Below are positions 46,989 to 55,956 of a stretch of DNA of 64,000 bases, one piece after another. The notes under the pieces are model-generated. The model ran no database searches and was not told where the DNA came from. It worked only from the letters and a program-made list of their open reading frames with translations. The DNA is from Thiomicrospira sp. WB1 (lineage in GTDB: Bacteria; Pseudomonadota; Gammaproteobacteria; Thiomicrospirales; Thiomicrospiraceae): NCBI RefSeq assembly GCF_001507535.1, contig NZ_LQBN01000003.1, positions 310,001 through 374,000 on the forward strand, given 5' to 3'. Made by a program: the position numbers and the translations under genes. Every line of letters begins with the position of its first letter. The first letter of the stretch is position 1.

Positions 46989-47975
46989 GTGGCTTCCATG
47001 TCAAGTTTTTTGAAAGGCGTTGATCAACGAACCTCATTGGCGGGTATGAACCGCATGGAACTGTTGTTGTTCAAGATTCACGGCAATCAACTGTTCGGCA
47101 TTAATGTGTTTAAGGTCAGAGAGGTGATTCGCACGCCTGAGATTTCGCCTGTGCCCAAGTCCGACCATCGTGTGGTGGGCGTGTCCGACATCCGTGGCCA
47201 GACCATGCCGATGATTGATTTGGCCAAGTCTTTGGATTTGCCGCCGGTCCCGGAAGACAAATACAGCGATTCTTTAACCATCGTGACCGAGTTCAACTCC
47301 TCGGTACAGGGATTTCTGGTTGAAGACGTGGATCGCATTGTGCATTTGCGCTGGGAAGACATTCTTCCGCCGCCGGACTCCCTCCAGAATGTGAATTATC
47401 TGACCGGCATTACCCGCGCTCAGGACCAGATTGTGGAAATCGTGGACGTGGAAAAAGTCCTGGCCGAGGTGTCGGGGCATCAGGAAGAAATGTCAGAAGA
47501 GTTTCTGCATCAGAATCAGGGCAAAACTGAAGGCGAAAATTTCTTTGTGCTGGCAGCGGATGATTCGGTGGTGGCGCGTAACCAGGTGAAAACGACCCTC
47601 GAAAAACTGGGCATCAGCAGTAAAATCGTCACCAACGGGCGTCTGGCGCTGGATTTTTTGAAGAAATGGGCCGACGACGCCGACAAAGACATCGCGCCGC
47701 CAGTCTCGGAGCGGATCTTAATGGTGATTTCCGACATCGAAATGCCGGAAATGGACGGTTATACCCTCACCACCAATATTCGCAAAGACCCACGTTTGGC
47801 TGATTTGTATGTCATCCTGAGCTCGTCGCTCAGTGGCGGCTTTAACGAGTCTCTGACAGAGAAGGTCGGCGCCAACAAATTCATGTCCAAATGGCACCCG
47901 GAAGAGCTTGCCCAAACCATTATTGACCGCATTGAAGTCGTGAAAGCACATCGACAGGAAGAGGCCGCCTCCTGA
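46989..47975 (+). CDS. cheV: Chemotaxis coupling protein CheV
   Basis: 328 residues: a CheW-like domain (about 20-170, LLLFKIHGNQLFGINVFKVREVI) joined to a receiver domain (about 180-320) with the acidic pair in AADDSVVAR and the phosphorylation aspartate in VISDIEMPEMDG. It couples receptors to CheA with adjustable gain, and may stand in for CheW. Its TGA overlaps the ATG of flgT (TGATG), so they are translationally coupled. Confidence 0.94.
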   Translation: MASMSSFLKGVDQRTSLAGMNRMELLLFKIHGNQLFGINVFKVREVIRTPEISPVPKSDHRVVGVSDIRGQTMPMIDLAKSLDLPPVPEDKYSDSLTIVTEFNSSVQGFLVEDVDRIVHLRWEDILPPPDSLQNVNYLTGITRAQDQIVEIVDVEKVLAEVSGHQEEMSEEFLHQNQGKTEGENFFVLAADDSVVARNQVKTTLEKLGISSKIVTNGRLALDFLKKWADDADKDIAPPVSERILMVISDIEMPEMDGYTLTTNIRKDPRLADLYVILSSSLSGGFNESLTEKVGANKFMSKWHPEELAQTIIDRIEVVKAHRQEEAAS

Positions 47976-49234
47976 TGAAACGATGGGGTCGTCTGGCGCA
48001 GGCCGTGTGTCTGGCACTGGGACTGATTGCCTCCATAGGGGCTCAGGCAAAATGCGTGGTGGTCACAGGCGTGGCCACACTCGATGGCAAACCGGAAGCC
48101 TTTGCCCGTCAAATGGCGATTCGTGATGCGCTGAAACAAGCCACCATGATGTCGAATGTCAAAATTTCTTCCAATCAACGGGTAGAAAATTACCAACTCA
48201 AATACGACCGCACGCGTTTCAGCTCTCAGTCTAAGGTCAAGGACTATTTGATTGTGGAAGAGGGCGTGGAACCGCCACGCTTTGACGATCTGTTCGACCA
48301 GGACGGCAACGAAATCCGCGACCCCAAAGAGCTGGAAAAGTTAAAACTGTATCAGGTCAAAATGGAAGTCTGTCTGACCGAAGACCCTCAGGCCTGCAGC
48401 AAAACCCCTGGCAATCATCTTCAGGCCAAACTGGCGGTCGCACCGGTGGTGACCACCGACGAATACGAAGCCCGCGACATCCGACGCCTTTTGCCCGGCT
48501 ATCAGCAGGAGATTGTGCGGCGTTTGCGCGAAGCCGGTTATCAGAACCTGGAGCAGCTGGACATGGCCGCTCCCATTGATACACGGGGGGTGGTGCGTCC
48601 CAATCTTGACCGTGAGCGCATTGAAGCCATTCGGGAACGCACCGGCGCTCAATATGTGATGCTCACCGTCATACGTTCCTTGTCACGAGGCAATAACGAC
48701 CCTGGTATCTGGAACGACATCAAGCGTGAATACAACCTGGAAGTCAAACCCAACACCCGTTTTATTGAAGTGGAAACCTACCTGGTAGATCTGGTGGCGC
48801 GCAAGCAGGTATGGCAAAAGCGTCATGGTTTCAACATTGAAGGCGATGTCACGGTTGGGCGTGACAAGCCGTTTGGTACCAGCGCGTTTTTCAATACCGA
48901 CACAGGGATGGTGTTTCACCGTCTTTTGCATGAACAGGTTCAGGATGTGTACCATGAAGTCAAGTGCAAGCCTTTGACTTCACGCATTATTGACATTCGG
49001 GATGACCAGTATGTGTTGTTCCTATCTTCGGAATCCGGAGCTCAGCCCGGCGATCAGCTTTCGGTTTATCGCCTGGTCGGCCGGCCCATCCGCTATCAGG
49101 GCATTGAACTGGGTACCGATACCCAGCCAGCCGGTTTCATCGAAATCCAGCGCATTCAGTCCCGCTTTGCCATCGCCAAGCTGGTGAGCGAAGAAGAGCG
49201 CATTCAAATCGGTGACCTGGTCAAGAGTTGGTAA
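47975..49234 (+). CDS. flgT: Flagellar H-ring protein FlgT
   Basis: 419 residues. A signal peptide ends near GAQAK; the N-terminal domain, KPEAFARQMAIRDALKQATMMSNVKISSNQ, is the FlgT-type fold. A middle part resembles TolB N-terminal domains (RRLREAGYQNLEQ, IRERTGAQYVMLTVI) and a C-terminal beta-rich domain carries SESGAQPGDQLSVYRL. FlgT builds the H ring that holds MotX and stator parts in sodium-driven Vibrio motors. Placement between cheV and flgB, rather than near flgP, differs from Vibrio. Confidence 0.87.
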   Translation: MKRWGRLAQAVCLALGLIASIGAQAKCVVVTGVATLDGKPEAFARQMAIRDALKQATMMSNVKISSNQRVENYQLKYDRTRFSSQSKVKDYLIVEEGVEPPRFDDLFDQDGNEIRDPKELEKLKLYQVKMEVCLTEDPQACSKTPGNHLQAKLAVAPVVTTDEYEARDIRRLLPGYQQEIVRRLREAGYQNLEQLDMAAPIDTRGVVRPNLDRERIEAIRERTGAQYVMLTVIRSLSRGNNDPGIWNDIKREYNLEVKPNTRFIEVETYLVDLVARKQVWQKRHGFNIEGDVTVGRDKPFGTSAFFNTDTGMVFHRLLHEQVQDVYHEVKCKPLTSRIIDIRDDQYVLFLSSESGAQPGDQLSVYRLVGRPIRYQGIELGTDTQPAGFIEIQRIQSRFAIAKLVSEEERIQIGDLVKSW

Positions 49235-49273
49235 TCTTGACGGTTTTTTGACACAGGCCGGGATGCGTTTTTG

Positions 49274-49285
49274 ACCAGGCCTGCT
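49274..49285. repeat. Recurring palindrome, degenerate copy 10
   Basis: ACCAGGCCTGCT: one mismatch from the 12-bp core. It lies 39 bp after the flgT stop. Confidence 0.6.
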
Positions 49286-49363
49286 CTCCTCCCTCTCTCT
49301 TTGACATCGGATTTGTTTCTTTCTACTGTGCGCACCCTGCTTCGGGCAAAAGTTGCCTGTTTT

Positions 49364-49397
49364 GGCGGCGGCGCTGCATTTTTTGCCGCTTTTTTTT
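49364..49397 (+). terminator. Probable terminator of cheV-flgT
   Basis: GCGGC and GCCGC arms around a long loop, followed by eight T. The large loop lowers certainty. Confidence 0.5.
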
Positions 49398-49407
49398 AAA
49401 AAAATGC

Positions 49408-49434
49408 TAAAGAAATTGATCAACCGGCCGATAG
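49408..49434 (+). promoter_or_regulatory. Sigma28 promoter upstream of flgB
   Basis: TAAA, 15 bases, GCCGATAG on the plus strand: exact spacing and a one-base difference from GCCGATAA. It lies about 145 bp before flgB. Confidence 0.8.
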
Positions 49435-49474
49435 CGGTCGCTTTTGCAAAGCTTTAGTTTTTCTTTCGTCTTTT

Positions 49475-49490
49475 TGGCACCGTCGTTGCT
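49475..49490 (+). promoter_or_regulatory. Sigma54 promoter of flgBCDE
   Basis: TGGCAC, five bases, TTGCT: a perfect -24/-12 consensus, 89 bp before the flgB ATG. It implies control by a FlrC-type enhancer-binding protein. Confidence 0.92.
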
Positions 49491-49579
49491 TAGTGTCTTT
49501 ACAAAATAATAATAAATCGTTGCAGCAGGTTTGAAAAAAGCCTCAGCTGTCATTCACCAGAAAAACAAAGGACACGATC

Positions 49580-49984
49580 ATGGACTCAATCTTTGGTGTT
49601 CACGAACAGGCGCTCAATGTCCGCACGGCCCGACAGAAGCTGTTGGCAAACAACCTGGCCAACCAGGATACGCCCAACTTCAAGGCGCGTGACATCGATT
49701 GGCGGGCGCAAATGAAGCAGGCGTCAGACGAGCTGAGCATGAAGCCCAGTGGCAAGCCGGATATGCAGCGGACCCACAGTAGTCATATTGCCGGGTTTGC
49801 GGAGATGACCACCGACAGTTTTGTTAAATACCGTCAACCGACGCAACCGGCGCTGGATGGCAACACGGTGGAAGCCCACATCGAAAAAGCGCAGTTTATG
49901 GAAAACTCCATGCAGTATCAGGCCACACTGGAGTTTATCAACAGCAAGATCAAAGGCATCAAAGGTGCCTTGGGCAGCCAATAA
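49580..49984 (+). CDS. flgB: Flagellar rod protein FlgB
   Basis: 134 residues. The conserved N-terminal ALNVRTARQKLLANNLANQDTPNFKARDIDW and the helical C-terminus ENSMQYQATLEFINSKIKGIK mark FlgB. It is the proximal-rod protein of the basal body, exported by the type III gate. It is first in the flgBCDE operon, with flgC 11 bp downstream. Confidence 0.96.
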   Translation: MDSIFGVHEQALNVRTARQKLLANNLANQDTPNFKARDIDWRAQMKQASDELSMKPSGKPDMQRTHSSHIAGFAEMTTDSFVKYRQPTQPALDGNTVEAHIEKAQFMENSMQYQATLEFINSKIKGIKGALGSQ

Positions 49985-49995
49985 GGAGGTAGTCC

Positions 49996-50406
49996 ATGTC
50001 AATGTTTCCAACGCTTGATATTTCCGCCAGTGGGATGCATGCCCAGACGGTGCGTTTGAACACCGTGGCCTCCAACATGGCCAATGTCGACAGCATCAGC
50101 TCCAATGCCGAAGAAACCTATCGCGGCAAGCAGCCGGTGTTTGAGACGATTCTGGATGATCAGACCGGCGAACCCAAAGGGGGCGTACGGGTGAAAGACA
50201 TCGTCGAAAACGAAGCGCCGCTGAAAATGGAATACAACCCCAATCATCCGATGGCGAACGACGAGGGCTATATTTTTCGCCCTAACGTCAATGTGGTGGA
50301 AGAAATGGCCAACATGATGAGCGCCCAGCGCAGTTATGAAACCAATATCGAGGTGCTCAACACCTCAAAACAGCTGATTCTTCGTACGATTCAGCTTGGG
50401 AAATAG
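49996..50406 (+). CDS. flgC: Flagellar rod protein FlgC
   Basis: 136 residues. The N-terminal LDISASGMHAQTVRLNTVASNMANVDS and the C-terminal VNVVEEMANMMSAQRSYETNIEVLNTSKQLILRTIQLGK are the paired rod/hook signature. GGAGG lies before the ATG. flgD follows by 10 bp. Confidence 0.97.
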   Translation: MSMFPTLDISASGMHAQTVRLNTVASNMANVDSISSNAEETYRGKQPVFETILDDQTGEPKGGVRVKDIVENEAPLKMEYNPNHPMANDEGYIFRPNVNVVEEMANMMSAQRSYETNIEVLNTSKQLILRTIQLGK

Positions 50407-50416
50407 GAGGTGACAC

Positions 50417-51103
50417 ATGGCACAACTTCCCATTAGCAGTGAGCAGAACACGGATTATGTCAAAGCGATGCAACAGGCAACCAATGCCAATCGCAATGCG
50501 CCGGACAAAGAACTGGGACAAGCCGATTTCCTGCGCTTGCTGACCACGCAGCTGCAGAATCAGGATCCGAATAAACCCATGGATCCAACCAACTTTGTCA
50601 CGGACCTGACCCAGATGAGTCAGCTCGAAGCGACCAATAAAATGAACAGCTCTATGCAGGCGATGACCGCCGGGTTCCAAAGCATGCAGGTGATGCAATC
50701 GGCCGCCTTGATTGGCAAGAATGTTCAGGCCGAAGGCGACCAGATGTCGCATGAAGAAGGGCAGGTTTCTCAGATTCGTATGGAGCTGGATCAACCGCTT
50801 GAGGACGTTACCATCGTGATCACCGACAAAAACGGCCCGGTGCGTGAACTGTTCCAGGATGACTTGAATGCGGGTGAAAAAATAGTGGACTGGGATGGTA
50901 AAGACAGCTCAGGCAATCCGATGCCCAGCGGCGAATACACTTTGACTGTGTATGGTTCGGACGAAGAAGGCGAATTGCAATCCATTGACACCATCGTGCC
51001 TTCTCAAGTGCGTTCCATATCATTAAGTGATGAGGGCACGATGAAAGCCACGCTGGCCACAGGTGAGCGGGTTGACCTGAACAAAATTCGTGAAATCAGT
51101 TAA
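50417..51103 (+). CDS. flgD: Hook-capping protein FlgD
   Basis: 228 residues. The N-terminal signature LGQADFLRLLTTQLQNQDPNKPMD is needed for export and capping; a beta-rich FlgD Ig-like and tudor-type region follows (DWDGKDSSGNPMPSGEYTLTVYG). It caps the growing hook and is discarded. GGAGG lies before the ATG. Confidence 0.96.
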   Translation: MAQLPISSEQNTDYVKAMQQATNANRNAPDKELGQADFLRLLTTQLQNQDPNKPMDPTNFVTDLTQMSQLEATNKMNSSMQAMTAGFQSMQVMQSAALIGKNVQAEGDQMSHEEGQVSQIRMELDQPLEDVTIVITDKNGPVRELFQDDLNAGEKIVDWDGKDSSGNPMPSGEYTLTVYGSDEEGELQSIDTIVPSQVRSISLSDEGTMKATLATGERVDLNKIREIS

Positions 51104-51175
51104 TTAATCCAAACAAACATAAAAAGACAAACGTTTAATGCTCAGATATGAGCGGCTAAACACAAGGAGACAATC

Positions 51176-53071
51176 ATGGGCTCAGCATACGATTTAACAG
51201 CCGTTAGTGGGATCAACGCCGCATCCAAAGGCTTGGGGGTGATTTCCAACAACCTCGCCAACGCCCAAACCGTGGGGTTTAAAAGCTCACGAGCGGAATT
51301 TTCCGATATGTTCTATGGTGCGCAGAACTCACCCGGTAACGGTGTGCGTGTGGAAAGCATTACCCAGGATTTTACCAACGGGACCATTAATGACACCGGC
51401 CGCGATCTGGATATGGGCATCGACGGCGAAGGGTTCTTTGTGCTGGAAGATAAAACCGGTCGTTTTGATAATGTCTTTACCCGAAATGGTTCTTTTAAAC
51501 TGGACAAAGAGGGCTATTTGACCTCTCAGAACGGTAATAAGGTCCAGGGGTATCTGTTGAACGAAGAGCTTTCAACCGAGACCAATCCGGTGTTTTACAC
51601 CACACTGGATTCGATTGATATGGATGAGTTGAACAAGCGCCCTCGACCCACCGATGAAATGACGTTTGACATCAATCTGGACGGTCAGGAAAACCCTAAC
51701 TTTGACCCTGACGGGGACGATGTGCAGCAGGTGATCAATGATGTGACTCGTGACTCGGGGGATGCCCTATACAACTTTCTGGTGACGCCTGCCTCTCAGG
51801 GTGGTTTTTCCGGTGTGGCGCTGACCAATGCGGAAGCGCGCTCGACGGTCAATGCCCAGTTATCCGGGTTTGATCTTGGATCGGTGATCAATGGTACGGG
51901 ATCGATTGGTTCCGCCATTCAGGCAGCGAGCCAGGCCATTGATGCACTGGGTAATGGTTTGACCAACGGCGCGGGGTCTGCCAGTCTGGGGTCTGCCATT
52001 GCCGGCTCCACCGCCGGACGCTGGGGGGCCAAGATACTGAACTCCGGTTACAGCTCCATGATTAACAACGTCAATAATATGTTGAAATTGACCAACCCGG
52101 AGCAAAATGGTGAATACGGTGGCTTCCCAGATTTTACTACCAACAAAATCATCCATGATACGTTGGGCGGGGAGCATCGTGTTACGACGAATTTCTACAA
52201 GCGAGATGTGGTCGAGGCCAGCTCAGCGTCCAATGACTTGAACGAAAAATACACGTCATGGATGGTCCAGTACACCATTGAAGATTTTAACCAAGAAACC
52301 GGAGAGTGGGAGACCAGTGGTCACCGCGTTGACGATGCCGGTAACCCCACAGACGATGCCGGGCAAATCTTTGAAATGCGCTTTGATACCAACGGGGACT
52401 TGATCGACATGCGTCAGCCCACCACGGCGGCACCCGATTTGGATAACCCTGTCTACAGTAAAACCATTTTGAATGATACAACGGTGATTGGTCCGGGTGA
52501 AGCATTGCAAAGCGCCACCAACGTGACCCCAGGCTGGGTTAGCATTGGTCGATCCAGTCCGATTGAGTTTGTGATCGACGCGCCATTGACTGGGGCTCAG
52601 GACCCACTTGGTTCAGAAAACGTTCAGCAGCGTATTGCGTTGGATGCCGATTTTACGGAGATGACTCAGTTCGCTGGGGATTATAATCTGAGGGGGGTGA
52701 CTCAGAATGGTTACAACGTCGGTGACCTCGTTGGGGTGACCACCAGTTTGGACGGTGTGATTGAGGCACGTTATTCCAATGGGCGCTCGGTGCCGATTGC
52801 ACAGTTGGCTCTGGCAAACTTCAATGATAAAAACGCCATGGAAAAACTGGGCGGTCAGACCTATGCCGAAACCTTCAGCTCTGGTGCTGTTCAGTTAGGC
52901 ACGCCGCAGAATAATGGCTTTGGTACGGTCAATGCCGGGACCTTGGAGTATTCCAACGTTGATACCGCCGGGGAACTGGTCAATATGATCCAGACACAGC
53001 GCACCTATCAGGCCAGTGCTCAGGTGATTCAGACGTCACAGACATTGACACAGACTATCCTGCAGCTCTAA
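51176..53071 (+). CDS. flgE: Flagellar hook protein FlgE
   Basis: 631 residues, well above the roughly 400 of E. coli; the extra length is in the central surface domain (about 140-480). The N-terminus SGINAASKGLGVISNNLANAQTVGFKSSRAEF and C-terminus YSNVDTAGELVNMIQTQRTYQASAQVIQTSQTLTQTILQL are the standard D0/D1 parts. A loop D-P-D-G-D-D (177-182) looks like a calcium-binding motif. It is the last gene of the flgBCDE unit, with a strong terminator 27 bp later. Confidence 0.96.
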   Translation: MGSAYDLTAVSGINAASKGLGVISNNLANAQTVGFKSSRAEFSDMFYGAQNSPGNGVRVESITQDFTNGTINDTGRDLDMGIDGEGFFVLEDKTGRFDNVFTRNGSFKLDKEGYLTSQNGNKVQGYLLNEELSTETNPVFYTTLDSIDMDELNKRPRPTDEMTFDINLDGQENPNFDPDGDDVQQVINDVTRDSGDALYNFLVTPASQGGFSGVALTNAEARSTVNAQLSGFDLGSVINGTGSIGSAIQAASQAIDALGNGLTNGAGSASLGSAIAGSTAGRWGAKILNSGYSSMINNVNNMLKLTNPEQNGEYGGFPDFTTNKIIHDTLGGEHRVTTNFYKRDVVEASSASNDLNEKYTSWMVQYTIEDFNQETGEWETSGHRVDDAGNPTDDAGQIFEMRFDTNGDLIDMRQPTTAAPDLDNPVYSKTILNDTTVIGPGEALQSATNVTPGWVSIGRSSPIEFVIDAPLTGAQDPLGSENVQQRIALDADFTEMTQFAGDYNLRGVTQNGYNVGDLVGVTTSLDGVIEARYSNGRSVPIAQLALANFNDKNAMEKLGGQTYAETFSSGAVQLGTPQNNGFGTVNAGTLEYSNVDTAGELVNMIQTQRTYQASAQVIQTSQTLTQTILQL

Positions 53072-53098
53072 GTAAGAAACTCTGGACGGTCAATGAAT

Positions 53099-53130
53099 GA
53101 AGCCGGTTTGTTTTCAAACCGGCTTTTTTT
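53099..53130 (+). terminator. Terminator of flgBCDE
   Basis: AGCCGGTTTG, TTTT loop, CAAACCGGCT, then six more T. Confidence 0.95.
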
Positions 53131-53152
53131 GTTTGCACGCCCGCTAATGATG

Positions 53153-53178
53153 TTATCGGCCATTTTTTTTAGGCTTTA
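53153..53178 (-). promoter_or_regulatory. Sigma28-like promoter facing antisense into flgE
   Basis: On the minus strand TAAA, 14 bases, GCCGATAA: the same element and spacing as the flgM promoter. Transcription would run back through flgE. Confidence 0.5.
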
Positions 53179-53198
53179 GCATAAATTTTTTCTACTTT

Positions 53199-53214
53199 TG
53201 GCACGGGAGGTGCT
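53199..53214 (+). promoter_or_regulatory. Sigma54 promoter of flgFGH
   Basis: TGGCAC, five bases, GTGCT; one mismatch from TTGCT, identical in form to the receptor-gene promoter at 22951. It lies 177 bp before the flgF ATG. Confidence 0.75.
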
Positions 53215-53390
53215 AAGTAACTGTTGAGCGAGTGATTGAAGCAACAAAGTTTTGACACTGGCTCAGCAATGAACGCTAAAACACAAGGGAACTTGACACA
53301 CGCAATATATAAATATACGTGTCATTATCAGACTGGCAGGTTTCATTTCTTGTCAGTCTCTTTTTCGAATTTTTAGACCGGAGATCAGGT

Positions 53391-54131
53391 ATGGATCGGA
53401 TGTTATATGTGTCGATGAGTGGGGCCAAAGAAGCCATGCTTTCTCAGGCCAATAACTCCAATAATCTGGCCAATGCGAACACGGATGGGTTTAAAAAAGA
53501 TTTTAACCAGTTCCGTGCACAGCATATGGATGGCCCGGGTTGGCACACCCGTACCTATTCTCTGGACGAGCGTCCGGCCACCGATTTTACACCGGGGCCG
53601 GTCAAAGTCACTGGGCGAGATCTGGATCTCATGACCAAGGAAAACGGGTTTATGGCGATCCAGGCCCCCGATGGCACCGAAGCATTGACGCGATCGGCGT
53701 CGATGCAGGTGACACCGGCAGGCGATCTGGTGGATGTCAAAGGCAATCCGATTCTAAATGAAGGCGGAGCGCCGATTAACATCCCACCCCATAAATCATT
53801 GCACATCGGTGATGATGGGGCCATTTCGTTTATTCCAGCGGACGCCCCCAATAATTTGCCGGTTCTGTTGGATCAGGTTCGTCTGGTGCAACCGGATGTC
53901 CAGCAATTGCGAAAAGGCGAAGATGGTTTCGTTCGTTATCAGGGTGAAGAGGGGCTGGATCAGGCACCGATTCGAGTGGTCAGCGGCGCACTGGAGGGCA
54001 GCAATGTCAACACGGTGGAAGCCCTGACCAATATGATCGAACTCTCACGTAAATATGAGATGCAGGTCAAGATGATGAGCACTGCCAAAACGCACAGTGA
54101 ACGCTCAGACAGCATTGTGAAGCTGTCCTAA
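53391..54131 (+). CDS. flgF: Flagellar rod protein FlgF
   Basis: 246 residues from the ATG at 53391, where the rod signature MDRMLYVSMSGAKEAMLSQANNSNNLANANTDGFKKDF begins. An upstream in-frame start at 53319 would add 24 residues unlike FlgF. The C-terminus SNVNTVEALTNMIELSRKYEMQVKMMSTA is typical. flgG follows by 26 bp. Confidence 0.95.
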   Translation: MDRMLYVSMSGAKEAMLSQANNSNNLANANTDGFKKDFNQFRAQHMDGPGWHTRTYSLDERPATDFTPGPVKVTGRDLDLMTKENGFMAIQAPDGTEALTRSASMQVTPAGDLVDVKGNPILNEGGAPINIPPHKSLHIGDDGAISFIPADAPNNLPVLLDQVRLVQPDVQQLRKGEDGFVRYQGEEGLDQAPIRVVSGALEGSNVNTVEALTNMIELSRKYEMQVKMMSTAKTHSERSDSIVKLS

Positions 54132-54157
54132 TCGTGTATTAAGACCAGGAGACTGAC

Positions 54158-54949
54158 ATGAACAGAGCCCTTTACGTTGCAAAGACTGGTTTGGAAGCCC
54201 AGGATTTTCGTCTGGCGACCATTTCCAACAACCTGTCCAACGCCAACACGTATGGTTACAAAACCGGGCGGGCGGAATTTGATGATCTGATGTACCAGAA
54301 TGTCCGTCAGCCAGGCGCTTCGGCGACGGAGAACGAAGACAACACCTTGCCATCCGGTCTGCAGGTCGGGACCGGTGTGAAAGCCGTGGGCGTGCAGAAG
54401 CTGCATACGCAGGGCAACGCCATGGTGACGGATAACCAGTTGGATGTGATGATTGAAGGGCGTGGCTTTTTCCAGGTATTGGACCAGGATGGCAACCTTC
54501 GCTATACCCGCGACGGCTCATTTGAAATGAACCAGAACGGCGATCTGGTCACCTCTTCCGGTTACCTGGTGGAACCGAACATCAACATCCCGCTTAACTC
54601 GACCGAAATCTTCATTGCTTCGGACGGCACGGTGTCTTACAAAGAACCAGGCAACCCTCAGCCGGTCAACGCCGGGCAGCTCGAGCTGGCAACGTTTGTC
54701 AATCAGTCCGGGTTGGAAGCACTGGGGCAGAATTTCTATGCCGAAACCTTGGCCAGTGGGCCACCGAATGTCAAACCGCCGGAAACGGAAGAAGCGGGCA
54801 GTCTGCTGCAGGGAGCGCTGGAATCCTCCAACGTCAATACCGTGGATGAGCTGATCGGCATGATCGAGGCGCAACGAACCTATGAAATGAATTCCAAGGC
54901 CATCAGTGCGGCCGATGGCATGATGCAGTACCTCAACAATAACGTATAA
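54158..54949 (+). CDS. flgG: Flagellar distal rod protein FlgG
   Basis: 263 residues. It has the FlgG signature ALYVAKTGLEAQDFRLATISNNLSNANTYGYKTGRAEF and C-terminal ESSNVNTVDELIGMIEAQRTYEMNSKAISAADGMMQYLNNNV, and the usual FlgG length. It forms the distal rod joined to the hook. CAGGAG lies before the ATG. Confidence 0.97.
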   Translation: MNRALYVAKTGLEAQDFRLATISNNLSNANTYGYKTGRAEFDDLMYQNVRQPGASATENEDNTLPSGLQVGTGVKAVGVQKLHTQGNAMVTDNQLDVMIEGRGFFQVLDQDGNLRYTRDGSFEMNQNGDLVTSSGYLVEPNINIPLNSTEIFIASDGTVSYKEPGNPQPVNAGQLELATFVNQSGLEALGQNFYAETLASGPPNVKPPETEEAGSLLQGALESSNVNTVDELIGMIEAQRTYEMNSKAISAADGMMQYLNNNV

Positions 54950-54992
54950 AAATAAAAAAATACTTTCCGACTGAACACAGGGAGAAAGAACG

Positions 54993-55718
54993 ATGACCAG
55001 AAAACACTTGATTCAGAAAATGGCTTTAGTCGCCGCAACCGGTTGGTTCATGGCTGGATGTTCTTCCACACCGGAACGATTGGAAAAATTCAGTTATGAG
55101 CCGAGCTTTCCGGTGAACACCGCGCAGCAGGAAGGGCCTCAGAATGGATCTTTGTATCAAACTGCTAACAGCATGTCACTGTTCAACGATGCGCGAGCCC
55201 ACCGGATTGGTGACATCATTACCATTAACCTTGATGAAAGTTTTGACGCGCAGAAAAAAGATCAAGCGCAGTATGACAAAACTAATCAACAGGACTTTGG
55301 TATCACAACGCCGGTGAATATTTTCGGTCAGGCACTGACCTCGCCGATCACGGCGCCTTTTGCTGCGGGCAACCCAACGGGCATTGGCATCGGGTACGGT
55401 TCTAATGGCAGCTTCAGTGGTAATGCAAACGTCAAACAAAACTCTGACTTGACCGGCTCCATTGCGGTGACCGTTGTAGAAGTGTCACCCAATGGCAACC
55501 TGGTGGTACGGGGTGAAAAATGGATCACAGTGCACGATGGCAGTGAAGTCATTCGCTTCGCAGGCATCATTCGTCCGCAGGACATTAGCCCTGAGAACAC
55601 GGTGGCTTCCAACAAGGTGGCGGATGCGCGCGTGATTTATAAAGATGTGGGCATGTCGGGTGATACCAACCGTCCAGGCGTCGTCACCAAAGGACTCAAC
55701 AAATACTGGCCTTTCTAA
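54993..55718 (+). CDS. flgH: Flagellar L-ring lipoprotein FlgH
   Basis: 241 residues. The lipobox MAGC is followed by SSTPERLEKFSYEPSFP. Conserved blocks NSMSLFNDARAHRIGDIITINLDE and GNLVVRGEKWITVHDGSEVIRFAGIIRPQDISPENTVASNKVADARV mark FlgH. It is the L-ring in the outer membrane, last gene of the flgFGH group. Confidence 0.96.
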   Translation: MTRKHLIQKMALVAATGWFMAGCSSTPERLEKFSYEPSFPVNTAQQEGPQNGSLYQTANSMSLFNDARAHRIGDIITINLDESFDAQKKDQAQYDKTNQQDFGITTPVNIFGQALTSPITAPFAAGNPTGIGIGYGSNGSFSGNANVKQNSDLTGSIAVTVVEVSPNGNLVVRGEKWITVHDGSEVIRFAGIIRPQDISPENTVASNKVADARVIYKDVGMSGDTNRPGVVTKGLNKYWPF

Positions 55719-55748
55719 AAGAAGGCGCAACATAGAATTTACGGTTTT

Positions 55749-55792
55749 ACCGGCCTGTTTTTCACTCTCTCCTTTTTGCAGGTCGGTTTTTT
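55749..55792 (+). terminator. Probable terminator of flgFGH
   Basis: ACCGGCCTG arm and CAGGTCGGT arm (one G-U pair) with a 21-base loop, followed by a T run. Confidence 0.6.
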
Positions 55793-55827
55793 CTTTCCAA
55801 GGTGCTCTGTCTTAGGGCCCTTATTTC

Positions 55828-55839
55828 ACCAGGCCTGGT
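55828..55839. repeat. Recurring palindrome ACCAGGCCTGGT, copy 11
   Basis: Perfect copy, 109 bp after the flgH stop, with C and G extending it to 14 bp and T and A flanks beyond. Confidence 0.9.
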
Positions 55840-55902
55840 GAAAACATAGTTTTTTTCTGGTCTTTGGGGGCAATTTTTGCCCCATTTTTTTGCCACCCAT
55901 TC

Positions 55903-55929
55903 TTATCGTCCATTCGGATAAGAACTTTA
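55903..55929 (-). promoter_or_regulatory. Sigma28-like motif facing antisense into flgH
   Basis: On the minus strand TAAAGTTC, then GACGATAA, with 15 bases between TAAA and GACGATAA; one mismatch from GCCGATAA. Confidence 0.4.
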
Positions 55930-55956
55930 CCTTTTTTGCAAAAAAAATAGCCTGAC

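Larger units (their letters stand above)
49235..49579. other. flgB control region
   Basis: 345 bp. It holds a degenerate palindrome copy, a probable terminator of flgT, a sigma28 promoter and a sigma54 promoter, in that order. No gene is seen. Confidence 0.75.
53072..53390. other. flgE-flgF intergenic region
   Basis: 319 bp: the flgE terminator, a minus-strand sigma28-like promoter, and the sigma54-like promoter of flgF, followed by about 175 bp of leader with no gene seen. Confidence 0.7.
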
